The translations under genes and the position numbers were made by a program. Shown here in pieces: positions 1 through 22,000 of a stretch of 64,000 bases of DNA. This DNA comes from Ascaris suum (taxonomy: Eukaryota; Nematoda; Chromadorea; Rhabditida; Ascarididae). Position 1 is the first letter of the stretch. The number at the start of each line of letters is the position of its first letter. Location: positions 7,167,001-7,231,000 of the forward strand of contig CM024188.1 in NCBI GenBank assembly GCA_013433145.1, written 5' to 3'. The notes under the pieces were generated by a model. The model was not told the DNA's origin, did no database searches, and was given only the letters and a program-made list of their open reading frames with translations.

Positions 1-1798
1 TTGTGTTGGAGTTTGCATTTCATAAATGATACGAGTGCTTCGTTTTTGAGCATCAGTAAAAATGACGTAAGAATACAATGTTGCAAACAGGTGTTGATCT
101 GCATGCCTATTTCAGGATGGTGAATGTGGTGATAAAAGCTTCCGAACAACATTAACTCACCAATAAGATACGTGATGAAAAAAAAAAAGAAAAACCTCGT
201 GGAACTTTTTTATCCAGAATTTTGCCTACTATAAGACAACGTCCGCGCTATACGCCATCACTGTGCAACACATTTGTTTCTGTGTCGTCTATACCTGACC
301 ATCGACGCTAACTGCAAATTGCAAGACCATCTGCTGGAAAATTACACTTGGGACTGAACTTCCCATTTCATACGTTGCGGAGAAATTTGAAATCACGTCC
401 GAAGGAAAATGCACTACCATAAGGACCATTAGGTGGATGTAAAGCAACATTCCGTTATATTATACTGACTTCTTAACAAGAGAAAGTAAGATGAGTGACT
501 ATAATAGATGAAGGCTTAGGAGGTTTCTAGTGCATGCGGGACTTTTACAACTTGCATCATTCAATGAAACAGTTAGCCAAATGTGACGAGGTATTAAAAC
601 ATGACTCTTTTCATTACTTGCTACTTTTCAGCTAGGCAAAAATATATAGCATCAATCCCACATATATAGAGCATTTTTCCGACCATGATCGAATCATATT
701 ATTTATAATTTCAACGGTTCTCAACGCTCATCGTTTCATTTTACAGTAAAGAAACAGTTTCGGCACTTTCAAGAAATTTGTCGCAAACTATGTCCATTGT
801 AACACTAACCCTGATGATAGCGAACAACAACGTTCACAACGACGCTAAGCTCCAAAAACAATAACAAAAACTAGCCAAAAAATAGCAACAATAAACGCCA
901 AAATCCGAAGGTTTGACGAGTACAAATAACAACAAGAAGAGCCATCAAGTACATTTACATACAGCACTTTTAAAGCATTTCTTTGGCTAAGGCTAAAAAA
1001 CGACTGGAATACTAAGCTATTCTGGGCTATGAATATTCGCTTAAAACTGCAGCAAGAGAGACCTCTGTAACTCACGTCGCCTCTCCAATCGAGTTCTTCT
1101 TCAAAAAGAGTAACATCATTCGCAGATTCATAGTCTTCCTCGATTACCGACTGGGGGATATGAATGTTAAAAACGTGTTAACACGAATTTCACGTTTGGG
1201 GATATGAATGTTTTGAAGCAAACACTCGCCTCCATTGCATCAAATTAACCATCCTTTATATCCTTATCGTTTTGTCAATTCCTTATTACAGCTTGGGAAA
1301 TTTAAATGCAGCTTTGCACAAAATCATTTACCATGACGATGAACAATAAATTTCTGAGCAGTTCAACGATTTTTCTCAGAAATATGATGTGGTTTCATGT
1401 TCTAAAACGGTTGGAGGGAATGGTACACTTAAGGAGCACATTCTTTAAGGGAATTCACATCACTGATTTTTTTTCATGTTCTTGAATGAATTCTTCATAT
1501 CAAAGACTCTTTTGGAACTCGACATTTCAAATGGAGAAAAGAATGAGCATAAGAGGCTGAACAGGAACTCCTGAAAAGAGTCTTTCAAAGGCTACCACCT
1601 TTAAGACAGAAATTGAAAAAGATAATGTACTTACCGAGTACGACAAGATTTATCACTGTAGTCCTTTTTAAATAGAGATGTTAGCTGAAAGAAAATCCAA
1701 CATTTCATACGCCGTTTGACCAGAAGATTCGGATCGTAAACTGAACACATATAAAAGTGAACAAGTAACTGAGCAAAGAGAACAATTCAAGCCGAGTA
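1..1798. other. Non-coding sequence downstream of lge-1
   Basis: I see no supported coding exon here; short open frames have no splice context or recognisable motif. On the minus strand this is the 3' flank of lge-1. A variant polyadenylation hexamer (GATAAA, minus strand, 1654-1649) lies about 145 nt past the lge-1 stop and could end a short 3' UTR; no AATAAA on that strand was noticed closer. A 15-bp direct repeat occurs at 1154-1168 and 1198-1212 with a 12-bp palindrome between the copies. Confidence 0.5.
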
Positions 1799-10090
<8,292 letters not shown>

Positions 10091-13000
10091 CTGAAAACAC
10101 TAAATTACACTGAATAGTAGAAGTCCCACAATCAAACTTCAGCTTCTTCAGCTCACTCAAAAAAAAGTGGTCGCAATCATTAAATTTGGCAACATATATT
10201 TTGGCAACCAATGCCACTCTTTGAAAGATGCTATTTCATCGAAATCAAAGAACATATTTCCACATTCCTATTCAAAAATTGCGCAGCACGTTCCTTCAAT
10301 TAGGAACAAATCGCTTTTCACATTCACAAATCGCTTTAATTGTTCAATGCGAAAAGAACTGACCTTCTACGAAAGCGGAAAAATAAAACAAGACGGATAG
10401 GAATAAAAGAGCGATTGCCACATAACAAGCCAATGTCCGCTTCCGCTTCTTTCTCATACTCTTCTGCAATGATTCATTATCGATCGTATATTTGCATTCG
10501 AATGATACATTCACATCGTCGTCGTTTGAAAGATCTCATTTTAAAAAATGACATCGTGCTACATCATTTGCCTGCTGTGACTCTTCCTTTTATGTCTCCA
10601 TTCAAAAACAATAATGATGAGTGAAGAAGTGCTTTACATAGTAGCCTATAATGAATGCTTTTTTTGCATATCGCAATAAAAACGGAAACTACTGGAATGC
10701 CCAATTATCTCCATTGCGAATTTCACTTCACATACATGGTTGATAGGCCAAACTAGTAAGAGCACATCAAAAAGGAATGGTATTTAAGTAGGCTCAGGCT
10801 AAGTTTGCTTAATGGTACTCAATAACCGGCTTGAATGAACACAAAGACAATAACGGACAGAATAACCTACGAATGAATGAGCAAAACGAACTCGCATAGA
10901 CAAGCCAATAGGATGATATAATCCAACTAAAAAGTAAACACTGAGATGGAATTGTTACAAAGATGGCGATTAATTGAAAGAACCCAAACAAATGTACAAA
11001 AAATCAGTTCACTAATAAACAGACAAAGACAAACATATTAGAGGGTAACGGCCATCGCAGAAACGTTTATAAGCAAGCGAAAAGAAAACTGTATGGAAAG
11101 AGAAGAAGATTGAAAGAATAGTTTTTTGTTTACGCTTGATATTGCTTCTCAAATTATTAGCACAGCAAAATGTCTTGCAATCACTTTATAATTTCGGCAG
11201 CACCTCGATACTACTGAAGGTAATTACTCACGAAAGTGATCAAAGCACAACAACCTCAACCAGTGCAAAAGATGAAAGGGAATTCGTTATAATTTCGCTA
11301 AGATCTTTCAAAGAGAGATGATTAGTGGCTTTTTCTATAATAGTGCTAACGGGTTCCCTTATGTGGCTTTTTCGATAATCTTTAAAAGGAGAGGTCAGTT
11401 GTATATTAAATAGCTATGGTGACGCACTAAACCGATCGATCGAGTTTACGTCAGATTTGTAAAGTAAAGATAAGTGCCATATGTGGTTGATTGAATAAAT
11501 TATCGGCACATCGACGCCATATGAGGAAACATTCGCAAGAAATCAAAGAATATTTATACAGAAGATGAGCGATGATGACCAACGAATCGACAGCATTAGT
11601 GAAAGAGACACAACTAAAGCGATCGTTTAAATTGCAGTTCCTTTCTCAATTCCCTCATGTTGTGCCGATATTCGATGCCGAATTTGATGTCCGCGAAACA
11701 TTTCCGATTTTTTTTTCAGAAAACTAAAGAAAGGATCGCTTTTGCACTTTCGAGTCCCAAAGGATGAAATCTCTGAGTTGATGCTAAGTGGTCTCTGAAG
11801 TGATTTCATAGACAAAAACTAACGCCTTGCACTTTAACTTCCTCTAAATTCTTCGATAAACTACAAAGGCAAAAGCAATCTTTCCCGAGAGAGTACTTGC
11901 CCACATATGAGTCGATTATTTCACGAACAACTTTAGAAACGCCAAGGTTTGTTGCGGTATTCGCAACAATACTCCCCCTTATAACCTATGGGGACAACCA
12001 CCCAAAACGCTCTCCTGTGCAGTATACGAGCGAAAAATTGCAAACACCCCACTTCCCCTCCACTTTTCACAAATAAATGGTAGATGCGAGATTCCACATA
12101 AGCGGGGGAAGTATGGAACTACAGGAGGTAATATATGTGTATAGAAGCAAAATGCTCATGTTTATAGAACATGTTCAGCAGATCAAAGAGGAAAAATGTT
12201 CATGAAGATGAATACTCAAGGTCTACAATTCACATAAGTAGTAGGTACAACGAACACACGTTTTATAAGAACATCATTCCTTGGCTAAGAACGGAACAAC
12301 ATCACAGAAAATGCAATGCAATGTCTGAACAGCACCATCGATTGCTATGCTGGCGGTGAGTGAAATTGAAGCACGATGTTGAGTCACGACAAGCCCCAAT
12401 CATGCCCTTCATTCTGCATTTTTTAAACCACTTCCGGACAAAACACGTAAGCGCTTAGGCAAAATTTCTATTCCATCTTCTGCTCCATTTGAAAGCACGA
12501 TTTCACAATTAAGGGTGAAAGGCAAATATCTCCATCAACAAACACCATCTGCAACAACCATTATATCTGTGCAAAAGGAACACGGTTCTATGAATTAGAC
12601 AGTGGTGAAAATACGTGCAATAATCTTATTTCAAACACTTCACCTTTTCAACTCTATTATTTAAAATTATCGCGACAGGCTTATATTTTGTCTTTGTGGG
12701 CAGCGATGCAACTGGGAATAAATTAGGAATTTTTAACTTTGGCAAAGTTTATTTGTTTGAAGTTATTTAAAGACACTTTTAACTGTTGGAAACCTCGTTC
12801 ACATGAGATTCGATAGGAATAAGAACTTTGTAAGTGTTAGTAAATATTCGCGTTGAAATTCCTTGTTAGTCGAAGAAGAATTAGGTTTCTGTTTATTCTT
12901 TCCATTATAACCAAAAAAAAAACTTAGAGATCACTAGTTTGGGCGGCTATAAAGCGCGTAACGTTATACATGGAAAATAATAATGACAACTGTTTTGGGA

Positions 13001-14839
13001 AAACGTGGGAAGGAAGGAGGACAGGGGACTGAGGGGAGAGGGAGGAGGGTGGAAAGGATAAACAGAAAAGGCAGATATGATTCTAAAACGCTCTGAAAAT
13101 TGCTCCATCATGGCATCAAACTAGAAAGCGGATCATTGTAAACCGGTTCGGTGTGCTGCACATGTACTACAATGTGGGTACTGTGTGAAATAGCCAAACA
13201 TTTTCCGTTTTTGCCACTTCTACATTAAAGACGGTGGGTTTCTAGCGATCCAACTGACACTAATTTAGGTGGTTTAAAACCACTGATGACATTGCCACTT
13301 CTGGCTCCGCGATTCCAACACCTTTGGTGCGTTTATATGAAACTGAAAACTTGTATTTGGTAGTTTGTAGAGGCAGAAAGAGTGAAAACGACAACAACAT
13401 GAGGCCTCTCCTAAAAAGGCATCAAAGAATTGAGAAAGTGTATTTCTCTAAAACAATCTCCAAGGAAGCGACATCAAGAATCCTCCCTCCATACGCCAAT
13501 GTATATGATTCATATAAATTATTCGACGCTCGTGAACTTTGCGAGTTACGCATAAATCAGGTAGTGATTTAATTGGGACGATGATGGGTGGAAGGGGATG
13601 AGAGGGTTAGGCGCGGGGAGAAGAATGGGAGGAAATTTTCAGCAGACATATCGCCGTATATTACTATATAAGCAGCAAAACCTATGATGACACGTACAAA
13701 ATATTTGCGGAACATTCTGCGCAGCCTTCTAATTGTTTCATTGAATCATCGACGAAGACACACTTTCCGTCGACAACCTCTGACAGAGTCTCTGACAGTG
13801 GACTATACAAATTCTTGATTACCTCACACATCTACAGTATGATCAACTTTGAGATGAGATGCAAGACGCAGACAGGGGATCAAGAAATGCTGACAAAAGG
13901 ACGCTGACGCCCAACTCTTTGCGCTGCTTCCGCATTTTATAATCATATAGGCAGAGTGCTACATGTAGTATCGAAGCGCTTCACAACAACGTCGAAATCA
14001 GTTGTAGGCTGCGTTCAAAGGGATGGAGGATTTCCCTCATCACGCGCGCCACTTTTTGATGAATCTCTAGGGACTCCCACTTTTTCGACTGGACCATATA
14101 AAACGGAAAAGAACATGAGCAGAACGAATTTTAACGTTGTTATGTACTGCGAAACAAAACATGTAAATATATACCTTAGCACTGGAACCTGCCCTGCCAA
14201 AGCATGGTGCTGGCTGAGGTCACAGCGCACCACCTGCCTCGAAAAGCAGTACAAACAACAAGGGTTATAAGCAAAGCGAAGGACAACACCACACCCAATC
14301 GAATCGACAGCAACGCCCGGTCAGTAAGATGACACACATTGGGCGACAATTCCGCATAGTGCGCATGCAATTGGTTGCGAACGGATGCGTCGGCGCCCCC
14401 GCGCACCCATCGTCGCGCTTATCGCAAAAGCCCATGCTATTGCTTTGTTCGCGTTGTATGCGGTGCGGACGTTTGCGTCTCAAATAGTATGGATCACAAA
14501 GGGCTGAAGAAGCAGTTAGGTTTGCAAGCTAGTGCAACTAGTACTGGTTGCGATCCACGAAGTCCTATCGTTTAAGCAAAGCGATTTTTGCTACTGTGTG
14601 TTATTACCAGGTTTTCGCACATACGTAGATCATGGAACCCAGTACGAGTTTAATGAAGTGACGATAAATCTACTGATGCAGGAATAGAATACTGTGCAGA
14701 CTCAGATCCAGCTTGCTTAGTAAAAGTGAAAGCCGCTCGTCCATTTTCGCTGTTCTGTTTCAGGACAACAAGCGGGCGATGAAGAAAATGGCGATTTTTT
14801 CATTCACTGTATAATGCGATTTTCGCAAGTTCAGCTGTA

Positions 14840-15190
14840 TCGTTGGCATGTAGCGGGGTCCTACAATATTCGGCAAATGCGAAGGGAGAGCCCCTTCTTC
14901 AGAAGTCCCCACAATTCCTTCTGACCACAGTGCCTCGCAGAGATAGGATCAACTTTGACCCCCGCTTCTGCATGAAAAGAATATTCCAAGATATGTTAAA
15001 GTATGTCCACACGGCTGTTCTCGCCAGACCCTCGCGGTACTAGAAGTGGGTCGTCATTCCTTTCATCTGATTGGTTGAAAGTAGGCGTCGCCTTTCGACC
15101 CCATGGGTTAGGAACTCCACAATCCATCAAATGATTTGCTGCACGCCGCATTCCCTTCCTTCAGGGGCGAAAATGGTTCGAGGTATGATT
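14840..15190. repeat. Probable dispersed repeat (GC-richer block)
   Basis: This block is visibly richer in G+C than its flanks and has no convincing coding frame. Its wording, read on the minus strand (GCAGAAGCGGGGGTCAAAG and nearby phrases), resembles dispersed repeats I associate with hookworm-type genomes. There is no second copy in this window, so the call rests on composition and recollection; exact ends are unknown. Confidence 0.3.
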
Positions 15191-16213
15191 TCCTCTATCG
15201 CTTGAGACATTTAAACAGCAAACCTATAACATTTTCTGGAAGCGAGAAAACGACAGCAATTTCTCCACGCAGTCGCCGACCCTGTAATTGAACATTCAAT
15301 TCGTTTTCGCTGCTCATCCTTATCGAATTCATTCTATTGAGTTCGTAAAGCGCCGTATCCTTCTGTTCTTCGGTTTGGCCCGCTTTAATATGTTGGCTGT
15401 CAGTTTACGCTTGTAAATTGGCCTGGAGTAACAGTGGCCGAAACGAAATGATAGCTGAAGGCTGACGTTTGAAAGATGGACAATCGATATTGCGCCAAAT
15501 AGTGTTAAAATATTTTGAAACGTAAGGATATGATAAGCTAGCGTTTGCAAGTTTACCAGGATTTTAAAAGCAATGCCATATCTTCCTTTACTAGCCGAAT
15601 ACTTTCGTTAACAAGTTAACGCTGCATCACTACGCCAGTGTCATGTTTGAAAAATGCTGTCATTTAAAATCTGTTCATATGTGTGTCCTATTCTCCTGCA
15701 GGTGAGCTAATCCGTCTTCATTTATTGTGTATATGTGTGACGATTAGCCATGGGAAGAAGGGATGGAGAGTAAATTCAGCGGGTATGAAGTGAAACATTT
15801 CACCTCTGCATTTGCATCCTCCCATCTCGATCGCTGTGATAAATACAATTTTCCAGTGTCAGAACCGTAGCGCTGGAAAAAGATGAAATCGTGCCTCAAA
15901 AGTGAGAAATAACGCGAGACTTATTTGTCTCTGAAGTAATAAACATAATAAGGCCGAAGAACCCAAATGTGGCAAATTTACAGTCAGCTACAAATGTATC
16001 CGTTGAGAAAGAACAAAAACTAACGTAAAAAGTTGAATATAAAGCGTGGAAAAACGATGGGCTGCGAAAATAGATGGCAAGGTAACAGAATAGAAAAGTA
16101 TATGCATCACTGCTGAAAGCGTTGTGAAGAAGTTAACTCATTTACACGTTATTATTAAAAAAGATCAGCTTTGGTGACGAGAGGTCTTCAGTAAATAGGA
16201 AGCGAGGGGAGGT

Positions 16214-16228
16214 GGGGGGGGGGGGGGG
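16214..16228. repeat. Poly-G tract (15 G)
   Basis: Fifteen consecutive G on the plus strand within a longer purine-rich stretch. Capable of G-quadruplex formation; of the class that needs the FANCJ helicase (DOG-1) for stability in C. elegans. Confidence 0.95.
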
Positions 16229-17135
16229 CTGTTTGAAGAGGAAAGAGAAACAAGTGGGGAAAAAAAGAGCTTTGAAAAATTGTTCCCTTCCCGTTTTCGG
16301 TTGGAAGGGATCAGTCGGTGGAACAAAGGAGGTCATTTTACCGTCGTGAGAATCCAAAAATTGTAATTCCTTTAAAAAAAAACTTCTTGCATTGCACTAA
16401 AAAGTGCTCTCGCAATAAAGCCTCAAGGTTGCGTCTCTACGATGAAACTTTGAGAATTTGCGCTCTTTATGAAGATTAATGCGAGCGTCTCATAGATCAA
16501 CTGGAATTTAAATTGGCTCATTAAAAAAGAAAATATGAGAACGAAATTTTCATTCATTGGAACACCAACGAATAGTTTTTTTTTTTTTTAACAAACAAAT
16601 AGCGTAGTGATGAACAGAAGAGGAGAAATAAAAATTGCGTATGATGAATTTATGAATTAAAGATGAAAACACCAAGTCAGACGTACATATTCCTTACGGC
16701 AAATTCACATCTTTGACGCATAAAACTCGTTCCTGCTCAACTATGAAAATAAAAAGAAATTTTCGCGAAACTTCTAAAAAAAAAGCCGGAATTTGCGCAA
16801 AATGGAAGAAAAAATCCTGTGAGAGTAGGGGGGAAATGAAAAGCATTTAGTGGAAATCTTGCCTTATTCAACTTCGCAGTCTAGAACATTTGCGCTGATT
16901 ATTGATCAACTTTCAAAATTCGTGCTGTATTATAATAGGAAAATGCTTATTTCCGTTATTTTCCATCGTAATTAAAGAAATTTGAACGAATTTTCTCTTG
17001 AAATCACTTTTGAATTGGACCTAAAACTTCACATTCGCCCCTATAAAATATTGATAAAGGATTCTTCTAAGCACGGTGAGGGTCTTTTTGAGCGGAAAAC
17101 CTCAAAATTTTCTCCGTCTCTTTCGGAGATTTGAT

Positions 17136-17150
17136 GGGGGGGGGGGGGGG
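17136..17150. repeat. Poly-G tract (15 G)
   Basis: Fifteen consecutive G on the plus strand followed by a further G-rich purine run to about 17,190. Less than 1 kb from the preceding G tract and in the same orientation. Confidence 0.95.
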
Positions 17151-19050
17151 AGGGTGGAGGAAGGGAGGGGAGGATGAAGAGGAGACCGAAGAATCATGCT
17201 TAAAAACCACTTCTAAAAAAAGACGCTCCTGGTGTAATCCTGATTATAGAAACATGTCCAAGTGACATCATTCCAGTTCATCTGTCTTTATGACATTCAC
17301 CTTACAAAGCCTGAACAAAAAGACCGTCTCGAAGTTAAATGAAAGCGTTTATCTTTGGATGGACTATGAGTTGTCGTATGTTAACTTTTTATGCATTCAG
17401 AGTCATAATTTGGTAATGATTTATTGGCCACATAACTGCAGATCTGCGCTGACCGGAAGGCTACTGAAGGAAGTAATCGAGTGTTACTCTGCTGATAAAT
17501 TAGTGATTATCAAGAGTGATCTCACTAGTCATGGCTCTGTTTTTGAGGGTCTACTTGGGAAATTGCTTCGGTTTATTTTTAGAGGCCTCCCGTTTTGTCA
17601 GGCCCGTTGACAACAGGCTCACTGTGATGTATGTTTGATATTTTGGTGACGGCAAGTAATAAATTTACAGATATCAATAAACAAAAATTTTACCAACACT
17701 AACCATATGAGTATTATTTTCGATAGAGGTGTAAAACACTCGAAACAACTACATCATGGGTTTAATGACTTTCTAAACGATGACTGACTCGCATGTAGCC
17801 TTTTTTCCTCGAGCTCATTTGGACCGATGCTGAATTGGCCATTATTGACAAGATGTACATCCGTCATTCAAATTCGATCTATATCCACCTCCTGAAATAC
17901 ATTGAATTTCTGTTGAGTTATCATTTCCATATGAGGACATCTCGCAAGATGCTATACTTTCAGATTGTTCACAGATGTTAGCAGCTATAAAGCATTTCAA
18001 GAGCGATCGCTTTAAAACAGTGAACGCATTTAGACCGAATTCTGATTGCATTACCAAGAATGAAAATTCGATGGGAAATCGCTCATAGTGCGTAATCTGT
18101 CGTGGTTGTAAAATAACGTTTTGTGATTGCGTTAAAGCAAAATTTAAACAATTTTTGAAACAAGAAAACGGTACCACGATGTATAGCTATCGTTAGTGTT
18201 AAATGTTGGCTGAATTTTTCTCATATTTTCAGAGATATTAATGGGATACTTCCCAGATTCCCTCCGAAATCGTGCCATCATTTAAATCCGGGGTATCACT
18301 CGACAATAATAGGTTATCCTGAAGCTAAACGACGAGAATTATTGGCAGCTGATAGGCTGTCTTCAATACATCTTGAATGGACTGTTTTCTCTATTTCCAT
18401 ATCTGTTGGAAAGATTTTTCAAAGAAGCCTCCAATGCGCTGCTGTGGAAAAACTCTGCATTCAAATTCACCAGTTAACGACATTAAAAATAATAGCATCC
18501 TAAGATAACTCTCACTCTGCAACGTTTTTAAGCGTGTCGTAAGAACCTCAGTGCTCCAAGAGCGGCTTATACATCGCACGATAAATCCTGCATTAGCACG
18601 GTTTCCTTCCTCAGTGCTATACGATACCACAACTTAGGTTCTTCAATAAACGAATGCTCATATTGTTTGGAAAACAGATTCAAGTTCAGCTCGTTTACAT
18701 TGACGATGCGAAAAGTATTGGCATGGCTTGCCATATTAAACTCTATTTGAATTTAAGTGTTACAGCACCGCAGGTCCTTTACTGAGATGCTTCTATGTCT
18801 TTCACACTGGCCACAGCACAGGTTCACGATCAAACAAGGGATTTCCTTTTTTTACGATCATATAGTCACTAGTGGGGTGTCGTAAGCAAGCGCCCTTGAG
18901 CCATTTTTAACGTATGTAAATAACATTACAGAAATCGTAGTGATCTGAAAATTCACCCTTCTCTGAGATTAGATTCTCTGTTTTGCAAGGTGACCCTGAA
19001 GCTTCTACACAGTAGTCTGAACAGTGGCAACTGGATATGTCGCCCGCCCT

Positions 19051-19068
19051 CCCCCCCCCCCCCCCCCC
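19051..19068. repeat. Poly-C tract (18 C; poly-G on minus strand)
   Basis: Eighteen consecutive C followed by an ACC-rich tail. The minus strand carries the quadruplex-prone G run. It is the longest of the four homopolymers in the window. Confidence 0.95.
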
Positions 19069-22000
19069 ACCACCACCCTAGATCCTCATGTAACGTAATG
19101 ACTGCATTTTAATAGCTGATAGTGCATCGCAGTAGAATATCCACTGATCACTATAATTAGGCATTCAAAAACAAGAAAGCACAAATAAGCAAACAAGTTT
19201 CTTATATTCATTGAGCGAATTAACCGGTGTAATAGAAACATATATATGAAGATATAAAGATATAATAATGGCCTTATCAAGTGGAAATTAAATAGGAATA
19301 GAAATAGAAGTTAAAAATTAGCATCGATGATGCTGAATATAATTTGCTCATGAAATACAATCAAATGGAAGAAGAAAAAATCATTCGTTCTCTTCAATGA
19401 CTACTCGCATTCATAAAACATCCATGCACCAATACAACCTCCTCTGTGAATTCATGTTAAATGATGTTGTGAAGAAATTCTTATGTGAGCACTTCACTCA
19501 GCAAGCAAAATCACGGAGGATGGAGCGATTCTGTGATGATTGTAATCCGGCCAATGTCGCTTTAAGTCACATACACTTGTCTTTTACAGCTGTCCATTTT
19601 TATCATGGTCACTTGTGTTCGGTGACTCACATTCAGGGCGCTTGTGCCAGCTTACTTACTCTTGCATGTATGTATACTTGGACTTTGTCTGCATATGCAA
19701 AAACAGCAATAATGGATCGTTAAATTCTTTCTGATCAACAAAATCACTTACGAGTTACTTTCCCTCTGGAGCTAGCTAGTTGGGGCACAATGACAAATTT
19801 ACAACCGATTGTTTTAACGAAAAAACGTTATGAATAATTCTTTGGCCATTCTTTTCGTGCATCGGAGCAATCGTTGGACCTAATTGGCTGCAATTCAGAA
19901 GCGTCTATTCTGCCTACTCTCTTGGCCCGCTTTTCTAACGACTACTTTCGAAGACAAACAATTTGCGACAAAAAAAAGTTGAGCCTTACGAAAGAAACAC
20001 ATGCGTGCTGTTTGTCTCAGCTAGGCTAGAATAATAAAACGCCATCGGATGAAAATGGCCTGTACGTACAACGAAAGCGAAAGGCTAGAATAACATCACC
20101 TTTTCTCTTCGTACAGTAATCTCTCATATGGATGTGACATGCTTTCGACAAGCGTACAAAGACTTATTACCGATGGTAGCCATAGTGTGGTCGCTTCGAT
20201 AGCTGTCGTTTGAGATTATGAGTGATTCGGATGCCCTTCTCACTTGAAGTCGTATATAGCGCTGGAGACGGCTACTGAATGCAATATAGACGAATGCGTT
20301 CATCGGCGCTGACAACATCTTCAGAATTTTGACGAGTCATGAATGCACGTAGTCTTTCTTAACAGCAGATGAGATAAACATCCTATAATTTGTGCAAAGA
20401 GATGTAATGCTAAGTATTTCTTTATCACTGAGGGAAGGCAGAATGCATTCAGCTACTATTGGGGAGAATCAGCTAGTATGCGAAAGCAAATCGTAAGATT
20501 TGATAATCAGGACAATATTTACCCCTCCCCTCCCCCCCTTCCCTCAGTTTCTTAACATTGACTAGTCACCCATCTTCAAGTGGAATTTTTAACCTGGTGG
20601 GTTTTCTGATCGACGAACTTCCACATCGGATCGCTGCTTCAAGTGGAGAGCTGAAAATTAACAAATGCAAGCAGCTCGTTCGTTCGAATTGTGAAAGGTG
20701 CCCAATGCATCCGGGAACATTACAGTTTTTGGCAAAGCAATTTTGTCTGAAGAACAGTAATCACTAGTTGTAACGTGAGATTTTCTTTTTTGATAATCCA
20801 CGATTACTCGACGTGTTATTGTAGTTTACTGGAACGATGCAAACAGTGCACTCTGCTGCCTCATGCAGAATAATCGTTTTCTACATTCTGAGAAAATGAG
20901 TGTACCGAAGGCATTTTGCATAGAATTCAAAATTAGTCGTCGCAGCACTTATTTGAGATTTACAAAAATCCTATGATAGAAGAAACAAGATTCTCGCGTT
21001 ATGACAATTATCTCGTGATTTTAATGCCACCCGAATCTCGTGAATTCTACAGCGAATTTTTTTTCGGCTCATTTGTCTGTGCGTAACGTGTATTCTCTTT
21101 GGTTATGAGAGGTTTTCAGTGTTAACCTATACTGTCTTGGGAGGATGGCGGAAAGGTTCGCATAAATTTTTTTTTTACCGCAATTAATTCAATCACATTA
21201 ACTCCAATGCAACAAGCTCTTTGCTTGTTTTGTTTGTTTGTTTTTTGTTTTTGGACCGCTTAATGCGCATATTTAAATCTCGAGATCCGCTGTGTTTACT
21301 CCATCGAACTTTATAGGACAGGCGTATAGCCTCATTTCAGCAGGGACTCTTTAATTTCTCTATTCTTCGACCTCTTTTTTATAATCCGCCAACTTTTCAT
21401 GCTTGCCAAAGCCCTGAGGTTTCATGGCTCACTGAATTTTGCAACTTTTTCTGGAATATTTCACTTGTTATCATAGGGTAATTTAGGTTCGATTTCGTTC
21501 AATCGGTCACTGACGAGTAGATTTTTCGGTATTGCAAAAATTTTCAAATAGCGGACAACGTTCTCCGTCGGTACTCTTATATCCAAATTGATGTGTTTTG
21601 AAGACAATGGAGAAGTCGCAGTGCATCGTTCAACTCGAGTGCTCCTTGAAAAGCATCACAGATCGACCCGTTCAGTGCCGTCGAGAGTTGTCGCTCGTAT
21701 GATGAAACTTTTTTTTGCAGAGTTCGCTTTAATCACAGGGCTTATTTGGGCAAATGAAAACGGCGCATTCATAGAGCCCACATATAAGTCGCTTCTTTTC
21801 TTCAGAAAATCATCAAAATTAGAGAATGATGACCACATTCTGAATGAGAGCACTTTTTACATCGCTTTACAAATTTGCCCTTCTACAGATGAAACACAAT
21901 AAAGGTCGTTCACCTTGCAGGATGTTTGGCGTCGACTAAAAGATGCCACTTCCGGATGACGCCATATATTTCGAGTGTATGTGAAAGTAAATAGAGCAAC

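Noticed and set aside
10809..10991. Hydrophobic minus-strand frame as the LARGE membrane anchor
   Set aside because: No donor leaving the required phase could be placed and the N-terminus lacks the expected basic flank; left as a weak candidate only.
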